A stretch of DNA of 64,000 bases from Exiguobacterium sp. s48 (GCF_018617395.1 NZ_JACSKC010000001.1:1-64000), one strand, 5' to 3'; numbered from the stretch's first letter, positions 7,340 to 14,886 are shown. Made by a program: numbers and translations. The notes: generated by a model from the sequence alone, not told the origin.

Positions 7340-8780
7340 GAATTTACAACTAAGATCAACTGATGCGAATCAGTTAGTAGTAAGAGGATACGTGAACAAG
7401 ACGAATCAATTAAGTGAAGTCATGGGAACGGCAAAGAAGTTTGTTGAGAAAATTGAACGAGGTGCGTTCACAAAAGCACTTCAAGTAAAAAAACAGGACG
7501 TTGATTTTCTTGCAGAACATGATCAAGAACGTATTTTAGCTTCGACAAGTAATAATTCACTTGAACTAAAAGAAGATGAGGTCGGTCTATTTATGGAAGC
7601 GAGAATTGCACCGACTTCATGGGGGCAAGACTACTATGAATTGATTACTGCAGGCCTGTTTAAAAATATGTCATTCGGCTTCAGAGTATTGAAAGATGAA
7701 TGGAAGTATCTTGGCAAAAAACTTCACGAAAGAACAATCAAAGAGTTAGAACTATTTGAAGTAAGTGTTGTAAAGAATCCTGCATATTCACAATCAAATA
7801 TTTCAGCGAGACAGTTTACGTTAATTGAAGAAGTTGAAGTTCCATCAATCGAACAAACAGAGAAAACTAAAGGGGAAACTAGAAACATGAGAAAAATTGA
7901 GACACGAAAAAACGAACTAGAAGAAATCTTAAAAGGCGAGAGTCGTTCACTTCAAAAAACTGCAGACGGACACACTTTAGTTCCACAATCAGTACATCAA
8001 GACATTGTGCATTTGATGGAAGAGAAGTCTCCAATCTTTGCGCTAGCAAAAAGGTACGATTCAGTCAGTGGTAATTTGAAAATCGCACGAGAAGACGATT
8101 CTATTGAAGCAGGATTTGTAGGTGAAGGCGATGATATTATTGAGAGTTCATTCGGCTTTGAATACGCTGAGCTAAAGCAAAAACGCGTTGGCGCAGCAGT
8201 GACGCTTACGAATCAGTTAATCAATGACAGTGGAATTAATATTGAAGACTACGTTAAATCATTGTTGGCTAGACGAGTTGTTAAGGTTGTTGAGCGTTCT
8301 ATGTTAGTAGGACAAGAACCTGAGGAGTTAAATGGTATCGTGCATGATGAAAATGTAAAGGCAATTTCGATGAATGGTGTTGTAACGGTAGATACACTTG
8401 TTGATCTATATACATCAATTCATCCTGAGTATCTTGATGATGCGGCATTCATTATGGAGAAAGGATTCTTTGATCAAATTGCAAAATTAAAGGATTCAAA
8501 TGGTCATTTCTATATGCAAAATGGTATGGTCAACGGTCAATTGATTCGAACGCTTTTCGGAGCTCCAATCCATGTAACTGATTCTTTACCGACTACAACA
8601 CCTGTTATCTTCGGGAATTATCAAGAAGGTGTATCAATGATGATCAAACAGCAGTCAGGACTTCAAGAAATTGTTGATTCAAAGCAAGCACTTCGAGGTT
8701 CGAAATTATTAGTGTTTGATATGTATATGGATTCAATCGTGACAAATCCACAAGCACTTGTTAAGTTGCAACAAGTATAA
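7311..8780 (+). CDS. prohead protease fused to HK97-type major capsid protein
   Basis: A 489-residue two-domain protein. Residues about 5-170 are a U35/HK97 prohead protease with His in LAEHDQE (residue 70) and the nucleophile Ser in NMSFGF (residue 121). Residues about 193-489 are an HK97-fold major capsid protein (features VPQSVHQDIV, KAISMNGVV, DDAAFIMEKGFFDQIAKL). Phages usually encode these separately. At the junction there is an in-frame ATG (7887) preceded by AAGGGGA, so free capsid protein is probably also made from an internal start. The usual long delta scaffold region before the capsid core looks short or absent. Confidence 0.88.
   Translation: MENTVELRFKNLQLRSTDANQLVVRGYVNKTNQLSEVMGTAKKFVEKIERGAFTKALQVKKQDVDFLAEHDQERILASTSNNSLELKEDEVGLFMEARIAPTSWGQDYYELITAGLFKNMSFGFRVLKDEWKYLGKKLHERTIKELELFEVSVVKNPAYSQSNISARQFTLIEEVEVPSIEQTEKTKGETRNMRKIETRKNELEEILKGESRSLQKTADGHTLVPQSVHQDIVHLMEEKSPIFALAKRYDSVSGNLKIAREDDSIEAGFVGEGDDIIESSFGFEYAELKQKRVGAAVTLTNQLINDSGINIEDYVKSLLARRVVKVVERSMLVGQEPEELNGIVHDENVKAISMNGVVTVDTLVDLYTSIHPEYLDDAAFIMEKGFFDQIAKLKDSNGHFYMQNGMVNGQLIRTLFGAPIHVTDSLPTTTPVIFGNYQEGVSMMIKQQSGLQEIVDSKQALRGSKLLVFDMYMDSIVTNPQALVKLQQV
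7887..8780 (+). CDS. predicted nested start: free major capsid protein
   Basis: An in-frame ATG at codon 193 of the fusion begins MRKIETRKNELEEIL, which looks like the natural N-terminus of an HK97-type capsid protein. The ribosome site AAGGGGA lies about ten bases upstream. This would give a 297-residue capsid protein in excess over the fusion, a sensible ratio for capsid assembly. The motif is seen; use of the start is inferred. Confidence 0.5.
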   Translation: MRKIETRKNELEEILKGESRSLQKTADGHTLVPQSVHQDIVHLMEEKSPIFALAKRYDSVSGNLKIAREDDSIEAGFVGEGDDIIESSFGFEYAELKQKRVGAAVTLTNQLINDSGINIEDYVKSLLARRVVKVVERSMLVGQEPEELNGIVHDENVKAISMNGVVTVDTLVDLYTSIHPEYLDDAAFIMEKGFFDQIAKLKDSNGHFYMQNGMVNGQLIRTLFGAPIHVTDSLPTTTPVIFGNYQEGVSMMIKQQSGLQEIVDSKQALRGSKLLVFDMYMDSIVTNPQALVKLQQV

Positions 8781-8787
8781 GTAACTA

Positions 8788-8820
8788 TGCGGAATCGTTA
8801 ACTCGGTTCCGCACTTTTTT
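8788..8820 (+). terminator. intrinsic terminator between capsid and tail tube genes
   Basis: TGCGGAA (8788) pairs exactly with TTCCGCA (8807), followed by CTTTTTT. It lies inside the structural operon and may lower transcription of the tail tube gene relative to the capsid gene. Confidence 0.75.
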
Positions 8821-8842
8821 ATTTGAATAGGAGAGAGAACCA

Positions 8843-9292
8843 ATGACAAAGAAAATGAGTGGTATGAAAGTTAAGTTATATATTTATCGACAAGGCACTG
8901 GCCGAGTATTGGCAGGTCAACGAAATGCTTCACTTGGTCGTTCGGCAGAATCAATTGATGCTACATCGAAAGACATAGAAGGATTCTGGAATGAATCATT
9001 ACCGGGCTTCAAGTCTTACACGATTGATGCTGACGGCGCATATGTCGAATCAGATGCAGCATACGAAGAACTCGAGACAGCATTCTTAAATTCTGAGAAT
9101 GTAGATGTCTATCTTGAAATGCCATCAGGCAAGCGATACGAAGGGAACTGTACAATCACAGACTTCTCACTTGATCTTCCATACGATGATCTCGTAACGT
9201 ACTCAATCTCACTTCAAGGTAATGGTTCATTGAAGATTATTCTGGAGAGTAATCAGACTGAAGCAATCACTTCAAATGAGGTAGAAGTCTAA
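8843..9292 (+). CDS. TP901-1-type major tail (tail tube) protein
   Basis: A 149-residue protein matching the TP901-1 major tail protein family of siphophages: LAGQRNASL, then SAESIDATSKD, then a GFKSYTIDADGAYV segment and an SENVDVYLEM strand. The family polymerises into the tail tube. ATG 8843 follows AGGAGAGAG. It is the only recognisable tail gene in the element: there is no tape measure, terminator, sheath or tip protein. It may replace or modify a helper phage's tail tube, or be a leftover. The stop overlaps the next start as TAATG. Confidence 0.85.
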   Translation: MTKKMSGMKVKLYIYRQGTGRVLAGQRNASLGRSAESIDATSKDIEGFWNESLPGFKSYTIDADGAYVESDAAYEELETAFLNSENVDVYLEMPSGKRYEGNCTITDFSLDLPYDDLVTYSISLQGNGSLKIILESNQTEAITSNEVEV

Positions 9293-9540
9293 TGGAACCA
9301 TCAACTAACACACTAAACATAATCACTAAGTTACAATCCTTAACTGCGCTTCGTCATGACCTGGGTGAAGAGTTATATAGACGATCAGTTGCAGGGTTAT
9401 ACACAAAACATATTGTCAGTAAGGTGAGAGAGCGAGAGATGGACATTGATCGGAGTGATCTACTCTCGCGTATCAACCTAATGATGGTGAGCTTCCAATG
9501 TGAAGAAGTATCATATGGCTTTCTTCGTCAGTACATCTGA
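9292..9540 (+). CDS. small hypothetical protein after the tail tube gene
   Basis: An 82-residue, charged, mainly helical protein I do not recognise. Its ATG overlaps the tail tube stop (TAATG), so it is translationally coupled. In siphophages this position holds the tail assembly chaperone, but there is no sequence evidence for that and no slippery frameshift site was seen. Confidence 0.6.
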   Translation: MEPSTNTLNIITKLQSLTALRHDLGEELYRRSVAGLYTKHIVSKVREREMDIDRSDLLSRINLMMVSFQCEEVSYGFLRQYI

Positions 9541-9666
9541 CTGATGAAGATACGCCCTACATAAATTGAAAAAAACATAGTAATGCTTATAATAACTTAG
9601 GGAGGAGTGGACACACAACAGGACCCAAAACTCCTATTTGATGTTGAATATATAAAAACATGTAAA

Positions 9667-9689
9667 GGAACATACGTTCGTGATATAAT
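9667..9689 (+). promoter_or_regulatory. SOS (LexA) box and -10 of the methyltransferase gene
   Basis: GGAAC-ATAC-GTTCG (9667-9680) matches the Bacillus LexA box with one change in the first base. A TATAAT at 9684-9689 directly follows it. The -35 hexamer (TGTAAA) is weak. It suggests damage-inducible or LexA-repressed expression of the methyltransferase. Confidence 0.6.
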
Positions 9690-9774
9690 TTATATGTAAT
9701 GACGCTTATTGAATTTGATTATGTTATATTTAATTGGTTATACCAAAAAGATTAGAGAAGGAGACGGAGATAAA

Positions 9775-11049
9775 ATGGCTACCGGTATCCCATCGCCAAA
9801 ACAATTCAATGATAACTTAGATTTTGAAATTTCTTACAAAAATAAAGAGCCAAAAGATAAAGTATTAAAAACCAGCAACGATGTTGATATTATAAACTTA
9901 TTTAATTGTGGTGAAGAATCTACAAACGCTATTTATTATGGAGATAATTTAGATGTTCTAAAAGAATTGATGAAGAACCCTTCAGTTAAAGGGAAAGTAA
10001 AATTAATATACATTGATCCACCATACGCTAAACAGCAGAAATTTTCATCAAGAAGCCAGGAACATGCTTATGACGATGTGCTTGTAGGAGCAAGATATTT
10101 GGAATTCATGCGTCAAAGATTGATTGTAATGAGAGAATTGTTAGCACCAGATGGTTCCATCTATGTTCATTTAGATGAAACAATGGCTTTTCCAATGAAA
10201 TTGATAATGGACGAGGTATTTGGAGCTAAAAACTTTAGAAACTGGATTACTCGAAAAAAATCAAATCCTAAAAATTCTACTAGTAAAAAATTTGGAAGTA
10301 TATCTGATTATATACTTTTCTATACAAAGACATCTAAATATGTCTTTAACAAACCTTATACACCATGGACTAAAGAATTAGGCGAGAAAGAGTACAATTA
10401 TACTGAGAAGGCAACAGGTAGAAGATATAAGAAAGTACCCATCCATGCTCCGGGTATTCGAAATGGTGAGACCGGGAAAGAATGGAGAGGAATGCTTCCT
10501 CCAAAAGGTAAACATTGGCAATATACACCTAGTAAACTTGATGAAATGGACGAAAGAGGAGAAATTTTTTGGTCTAAAAACGGAAATCCCAGAAGAAAGA
10601 TTTATTTAGATCAAAGTCCAGGAATAGCATTTCAAGATATTTGGCTAGAATATAAAGACGCTCATAACCAAAATATCGAAATAACAGGTTATCCAACCGA
10701 GAAAAATCTATCGATGCTAGAATTGATTGTAAAAACAGCTACTAATGAAGGTGATATTGTTTTAGATGCATTTGCAGGAAGTGGTACTTCATTAGTAGCA
10801 GCTGAAAATTTGAACAGACATTGGATAGGAGTAGACAACTCAAAGTTGGCGATAACTACAATGTTGAAACGTTTATCCCATGGGAGTGAAAAAATGGGGG
10901 ATTTTGTAATGAAAAATAATGAAGTAAGTAAACAGGAGGCATTTGTCCTAACAACTGAATCAAAAAAGAACTTTAGTTTTTATGTGACAAATCAAATTTT
11001 TGACTCACCACTAGATTTGATTGAGTTAAAAGAAATTTTGAACGTTTAA
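9775..11049 (+). CDS. DNA adenine-N6 methyltransferase (beta class)
   Basis: A 424-residue methyltransferase. Motif IV, YIDPPYAKQQKF, is at about residues 80-92 and precedes motif I, LDAFAGSGTSLVAAE, near about 330-344. This order is the beta class, and DPPY points to adenine N6 methylation. The stretch between is the target recognition domain. I chose ATG 9775 because GAAGGAGACGGAG lies just upstream; the longer ORF from TTG 9709 has no ribosome site. It overlaps the convergent gene by 4 bp and is probably half of a restriction-modification pair. An orphan protective methyltransferase is the alternative. Confidence 0.88.
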   Translation: MATGIPSPKQFNDNLDFEISYKNKEPKDKVLKTSNDVDIINLFNCGEESTNAIYYGDNLDVLKELMKNPSVKGKVKLIYIDPPYAKQQKFSSRSQEHAYDDVLVGARYLEFMRQRLIVMRELLAPDGSIYVHLDETMAFPMKLIMDEVFGAKNFRNWITRKKSNPKNSTSKKFGSISDYILFYTKTSKYVFNKPYTPWTKELGEKEYNYTEKATGRRYKKVPIHAPGIRNGETGKEWRGMLPPKGKHWQYTPSKLDEMDERGEIFWSKNGNPRRKIYLDQSPGIAFQDIWLEYKDAHNQNIEITGYPTEKNLSMLELIVKTATNEGDIVLDAFAGSGTSLVAAENLNRHWIGVDNSKLAITTMLKRLSHGSEKMGDFVMKNNEVSKQEAFVLTTESKKNFSFYVTNQIFDSPLDLIELKEILNV

Positions 11050-11921
11050 CTTTCCAGCCACTCCGTTGTAAGTCTTTCTTCAAGCATTTTTAACGTGCAT
11101 ACCATGACGCTGCCACTCCCGTATTCTTCTACAGCAGAATAATCTCGCCACATTGAACCTAATAATAAACCGGGTCCATCATTTATAAATAGAGTTTTTA
11201 GTGGAATATCATATTGTTGTTGGTACTCAAGTATCATAGTAACTTTATCCCTATTTCCACTTATTCGATCATCCTCTTGTGCTCCTCCGCGATCAGAGTC
11301 ATATCTCGCAAAGCCTACTACAAGAGGTTGATCATCCTCTTTTCGGTATATTATAAAATCTGCTGGGGCGTTATAAGGAAAGTCATCAAGTTCATTTGAA
11401 AGAATTAAATCCTTTCCAGCTTTTCTTGGTCCTTTAATTTCATAATTTTCTCCAAAATTCGCTTCAAACCAAGTGAAGAAAGTTTCTGTAAGTTCATAAC
11501 CTTTTTGCCCTCGATCTTTATATTCATACAAAAGTGCCATGATTGCAGGATCGGGTTCATCGCGAGGATATAGCTTTCTCTTAACCTCTTTCAAGTCGCG
11601 AAATCTTGTACTAAACTCACTAATGATTGAAGGAATATTTCTCTTAACCTTAAGCATTTCAACAGAAGTGTCTGGTGAAACGTATTTCCTAAAAATACGC
11701 AATAGCTGTATTCTTAAGTTTTTATCTTCCTTCGTAATGTTAATTAACAAGTCGCTAGAATCAGTAGATTCATGAACTAAATCATAGAACCTAACTAGGA
11801 CGTCTGAATATAAAATCTTGGCAAGCTCAACATAGTCAGGGTAATATTCAGAATCAATAAAAGTAATGCTTTGTTTTGCCACTGGTGAGTAATCTCTGAA
11901 AGACTTCATGCAATCATCCAA
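11046..11921 (-). CDS. probable type II restriction endonuclease, partner of the methyltransferase
   Basis: A 291-residue protein convergent to the methyltransferase with a 4-bp tail overlap. I cannot assign a named family. Candidate nuclease residues lie in a PADFIIYRKEDDQPLVVGFA segment (about 190-210), with ADF followed by a beta strand as in PD-(D/E)XK folds, but the expected lysine is not clear. RYDSDRGGAQEDDRISGNRD, just after it, is a strong conserved-looking polar block. The start is TTG 11921 or ATG 11909; neither has a strong ribosome site. The assignment rests mainly on pairing with the methyltransferase. Confidence 0.55.
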   Translation of the reverse strand: MDDCMKSFRDYSPVAKQSITFIDSEYYPDYVELAKILYSDVLVRFYDLVHESTDSSDLLINITKEDKNLRIQLLRIFRKYVSPDTSVEMLKVKRNIPSIISEFSTRFRDLKEVKRKLYPRDEPDPAIMALLYEYKDRGQKGYELTETFFTWFEANFGENYEIKGPRKAGKDLILSNELDDFPYNAPADFIIYRKEDDQPLVVGFARYDSDRGGAQEDDRISGNRDKVTMILEYQQQYDIPLKTLFINDGPGLLLGSMWRDYSAVEEYGSGSVMVCTLKMLEERLTTEWLES

Positions 11922-12127
11922 TCTTTAAAATTATTTGTCACACACATTATATTACCATATGTTGTATATTTATCACTAGAATATTAATGGTTAACTATAA
12001 AATTTCCCAGTGCTTAATTGAGTACAAGAACTTATTGATTTTTTTATTTTAAAAATATTTTAGTCTGTAACCCGAAAAAATCTTAAAATAGAAAGTTTGT
12101 ATAAAATACTATAAACTGATTACTAAA

Positions 12128-12157
12128 AAACTCTTCGCTTTTCGAGAGTTTTTTTGC
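12128..12157. terminator. intrinsic terminator hairpin
   Basis: AAACTCT pairs with AGAGTTT around a TCGCTTTTCG loop and is followed by a T run. No gene runs directly into it from the left. Confidence 0.6.
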
Positions 12158-12479
12158 ATGTTAATTTTACATTAGAAAAATGCCCGATATAACTGTAAGA
12201 GAGTTGATAAAGAAACAGAGAGACACAAGGCAATGAAGAATTACTTTTAATCAAAAAATAGATTTTGTAACACTTAAATATTTTTATTTGGCGGTCTAAG
12301 GAATTGCAATACATAATAATTGCATAGGGAGAATTAATCCAAAATAGATAGTCAGAACATATTTAAACAGACACTTTTTGTTATAGTTTTATGAATTAGA
12401 ACAATTAATCGAGGTCGAATTAAAGACACGGGATTAAAAATACAATCAATGTTTGCTTTTTGTTCTAATTGGATCAATA

Positions 12480-12727
12480 GATAAATATTATCATCTGGAC
12501 GGAGAAGAAAATCATAAAGACATAGTTTATATGCATTTAATAGAATGTGGTTAGTTAAATTATGTTCAAACGATGGGTATTAAAACTGTGATTTCAGGAA
12601 GTGTAATAAAGAAACTTATTTTTGGTGTAAACAACTCGTTACAATCGAAGAAGTTATAACTGCTATAGGTTAATGTACAAATGAAGAATGGGCTAAAAGA
12701 ATAATCAAACAAAATCATAAAATGTAA
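12480..12727 (+). pseudogene. possible decayed small gene
   Basis: Coding-like pieces appear in different frames: HLDGEENHKDIVYMHLIECG, then KKLIFGVNNS, then TIEEVITAIG, then TNEEWAKRIIKQNHKM ending in TAA at 12727. In-frame stops and at least one frameshift separate them. The last piece resembles the C-terminus of a small helical protein. It could equally be chance in AT-rich DNA. Confidence 0.3.
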
Positions 12728-12887
12728 ATTTTATTTCTTCTATATATAGAGGTCCAATTGAATATGTTATTTAAGAAGTTATTTAATTTTATATTTAAGA
12801 AATTAGATAACTTCTTATTTAATTGAATAAATGATTGAAAGTATTAAATAAGAAAATCAATAAATCGAATAGAAAGGTGTAAATATT

Positions 12888-13286
12888 GTGTTTCCAAGTA
12901 AAGAAAGTCTCGAGCAATATCTTAAAGAAAAAATGACAAATGAGGACATCGCAAAAATATATGGATTGTCGTTTCAGAAAGTAATTGGTTTAATAAAGAA
13001 GTATCAACTTGATCCCAATGAGCTACGACAAACAGATCAATACATTGTTTATCTTCACCGAGAGGATGGAGAAGTCGTTTATGTCGGTAGTGGCGTTTGG
13101 TATCGTATGAGAAGATATACGAATCGTCGGAATGTTGATCATCGGAATATGATGCAGTCTGGTAACTTAGAGTATGAAATCGTGGCGGAGTATGCAGAAC
13201 GAAGAGATGCGTTAATTCATGAGCAACGATTGATTCATTACTATAAAAGTAAGAATCTCGCTCGATTTAATAAGTACATTGCGTAA
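12888..13286 (+). CDS. HTH / GIY-YIG-like nuclease domain protein
   Basis: A 132-residue protein. Residues about 10-45 form a helix-turn-helix (MTNEDIAKIYGLSFQKVIGL). From about residue 48 a GIY-YIG-like fold follows: YIVYLHREDGEVVYVGSG with a downstream Arg (WYRMRRY) and a Glu in LIHEQRLIHYY, at the places of the family's catalytic Arg and Glu. The classic GIY is IVY here. The start is GTG 12888 after GAAAGGTG. It is the last gene before attR, a place where islands often carry accessory genes. Roles could include anti-phage nicking, helper interference or recombination. Confidence 0.65.
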   Translation: MFPSKESLEQYLKEKMTNEDIAKIYGLSFQKVIGLIKKYQLDPNELRQTDQYIVYLHREDGEVVYVGSGVWYRMRRYTNRRNVDHRNMMQSGNLEYEIVAEYAERRDALIHEQRLIHYYKSKNLARFNKYIA

Positions 13287-13404
13287 GAGGTTGACGAAAC
13301 AGCAGCCTTAGAAGTATGTTTGTAGTAGTCGTGTTGAACGAATTTTAACGAAAATGCAGAAGCGTTGATATACAACATAAGTAAGAGATTTAAATTTGAT
13401 TCGG

Positions 13405-13457
13405 GACTCAAAATCGTGTTCCTCTGGAGTGTCGGTTCGACTCCGACCACCGGTATC
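13405..13457 (+). repeat. right attachment site (attR) core, 53 bp
   Basis: An exact copy of 1102-1154. It contains only the 3' half of tRNA-Leu, from the anticodon arm, so it is the displaced chromosomal end. The sequence before it (TTCGG) does not continue the tRNA. Confidence 0.93.
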
Positions 13458-13462
13458 CGTAT

Positions 13463-13490
13463 GACTCTAACTGAGGTTAGGGTCTTTTTT
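13463..13490 (+). terminator. original terminator of the tRNA cluster, now beyond attR
   Basis: GACTCTAAC pairs with GTTAGGGTC and is followed by six Ts. It is analogous in place and sequence to the hairpin inside attL at 1163. Confidence 0.85.
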
Positions 13491-13561
13491 GTGTTCTCTA
13501 TCCTTTTTTTGAGAAGGGAGGACATTCATTTAGCTCGAATGTTTTAACAAGAAGAAATGAG

Positions 13562-14629
13562 GTAGATGTTATTCAATCAGAACAATCGAATCGGTTTATC
13601 CGAATTGCTGACAACGAATGTGTCGGATCGAGTCGCTTATACGAAGTGCTGACTCGAGAAGTGACCAAGCACGAATGGCTCTTATCTTTGTGTGAAGACA
13701 TACCAAAGGGACAACCTGCTCCAAATCTATTGTTTGCCGCCGTTCATGAACTGGTACTTCAACACTCTGCTGATGAGTTAGCCACCTATTATCCTAGCGT
13801 GACAAAATCTCCAAAACAGGCTGAAGATGTATTTCCCTCTTTTTTAGCTTTTTGCCATACATACGAAAGTGAAATCCGTCATCGATTGAGGACCCGTCGT
13901 GTGCAAACGAACGAGGTTCAACGATGCGCCTACTTGTATCCGATCTTTTCGAAGATTCAACAACAGACGAAGCGACCACTCGGACTGCTTGAAATCGGAA
14001 CGAGTGCAGGACTTCAACTATTTGTTGATCAGTACGCTTATGAGTATAATGGTGTCCGATTCAATCGGATAAACGCCTCATCAGTAAACATCTTAGCGAC
14101 CGTCGAATCGAACGAACCACTCCATCTCGAGGCTACGACGTCACTAGACATCGGAACGCGTATTGATGTCGACTTGAACATTGTAGATTTGACAGATGAA
14201 GCAGAGCGGTCGTGGTTGAATGCGTTAATTTGGACAGAACATGAGTCACGGCGTCAACTGCTCCAGGCGGCCATGAATGAAGTCGATTTTAATACGGTGA
14301 CGCTCATTGAAGGGGATGGCGTGACGATGCTACAAGAACTTGTATCACGTGTGCCGGAGACAGAGACGTTATGTATCTTCCATACACACGTTGCGAATCA
14401 GATGTCACGTCCCATTAAAGAAGAACTCTTGAGGCAAGTCGAGCGAATTGGACAATCACGAGACGTCTTCCATATCTATAACAATGTTCAAGATCGTTAT
14501 CTACACGTCGATTTGTATCTAGATGGTCAACTCACAGCGTTGACGTATGCAGAAACGGAGGGGCATGGCCGTCAATTTCAAATCATGACATCACTCGATT
14601 CCTTGTTTCATCAAGGATCATTTGAATGA
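13562..14629 (+). CDS. DUF2332 family protein, with unclear N-terminus
   Basis: About 330-356 residues of a DUF2332-like protein of unknown biochemical function. Recognisable are PAPNLLFAAVHELV and the GLLEIGTSAGLQLFVDQY block. A GTG at 13646 can start translation, but the same frame continues upstream to about 13562 and reads NRFIRIADNECVGSSRLYEV, which fits the family's true N-terminus (FxxxA...SxLYExL). No ATG, GTG or TTG starts that extension. An ATG at 13566 after TGAGGT is out of frame. Either an ATT start, a one-base frameshift or a base error is involved. Confidence 0.75.
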   Translation, partial: VDVIQSEQSNRFIRIADNECVGSSRLYEVLTREVTKHEWLLSLCEDIPKGQPAPNLLFAAVHELVLQHSADELATYYPSVTKSPKQAEDVFPSFLAFCHTYESEIRHRLRTRRVQTNEVQRCAYLYPIFSKIQQQTKRPLGLLEIGTSAGLQLFVDQYAYEYNGVRFNRINASSVNILATVESNEPLHLEATTSLDIGTRIDVDLNIVDLTDEAERSWLNALIWTEHESRRQLLQAAMNEVDFNTVTLIEGDGVTMLQELVSRVPETETLCIFHTHVANQMSRPIKEELLRQVERIGQSRDVFHIYNNVQDRYLHVDLYLDGQLTALTYAETEGHGRQFQIMTSLDSLFHQGSFE

Positions 14630-14685
14630 TTAAGGTATACCAAGATATTATTTCTAATGATTTTAGAAAAACTTACGAATACTTG

Positions 14686-14714
14686 TTGACAGTTTAATAG
14701 TATAGGTGTATATT
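14686..14714 (+). promoter_or_regulatory. strong sigma-A promoter of tRNA-Gly
   Basis: TTGACA (14686) and TATATT (14709) are separated by 17 bp, about 35 bp upstream of the tRNA. Confidence 0.8.
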
Positions 14715-14748
14715 AACTATAGTCGCTTGAACGACAACAATATTTCAT

Positions 14749-14819
14749 GCGGGTGTAGTTTAATGGTAAAACCTCAGCCTTCCAAGCTGATGACGAGAGT
14801 TCGATTCTCTTCACCCGCT
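14749..14819 (+). tRNA. tRNA-Gly(TCC)
   Basis: Acceptor GCGGGTG pairs with CACCCGC. The anticodon loop CTTCCAA gives TCC. CCA is not encoded. It is a single tRNA gene with its own promoter and terminator. Confidence 0.96.
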
Positions 14820-14823
14820 TCAC

Positions 14824-14854
14824 ATCTCTCTGCCGAGTGGCGGAGAGATTTTTT
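14824..14854 (+). terminator. terminator of tRNA-Gly
   Basis: ATCTCTCTGCC pairs with GGCGGAGAGAT and is followed by Ts, just before queG. Confidence 0.85.
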
Positions 14855-14886
14855 GTATGCGAAAATATATAGAGGAGGTGAACGGA

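Larger units (their letters stand above)
11922..12887. other. 1-kb AT-rich intergenic region
   Basis: This holds the probable promoter of the endonuclease gene (TATAAT on the minus strand near 11950), a terminator hairpin at 12128-12157, an exact 11-bp inverted repeat (AATTAGAACAA at 12394-12404 with its complement at 12460-12470), and coding-like fragments between about 12480 and 12727. No intact gene is seen. Confidence 0.55.
1102..13457. mobile_element. integrated capsid-encoding satellite-like element in tRNA-Leu
   Basis: A 12.3-kb segment bounded by 53-bp direct repeats, visibly more AT-rich than its surroundings. In order it carries a tyrosine integrase, a RepA_N initiator, an origin-like region, a helicase-like ATPase, portal, protease-capsid fusion, tail tube protein, a small ORF, a DNA methyltransferase with a convergent partner, and an HTH/GIY-YIG protein. 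No terminase, tape measure, baseplate, holin or lysin gene is seen, nor a clear repressor or excisionase. Capsid-forming phage-inducible islands (cf-PICIs) are the closest described type I know; a remnant prophage is the alternative. Confidence 0.85.

Noticed and set aside
9292-9540. Tail assembly chaperone with programmed frameshift
   Set aside because: Position fits, but no slippery sequence or downstream overlapping frame was found.
11046-11921. Naming the endonuclease a specific type II enzyme
   Set aside because: The visible motifs are not enough to choose a family; only the context supports restriction activity.
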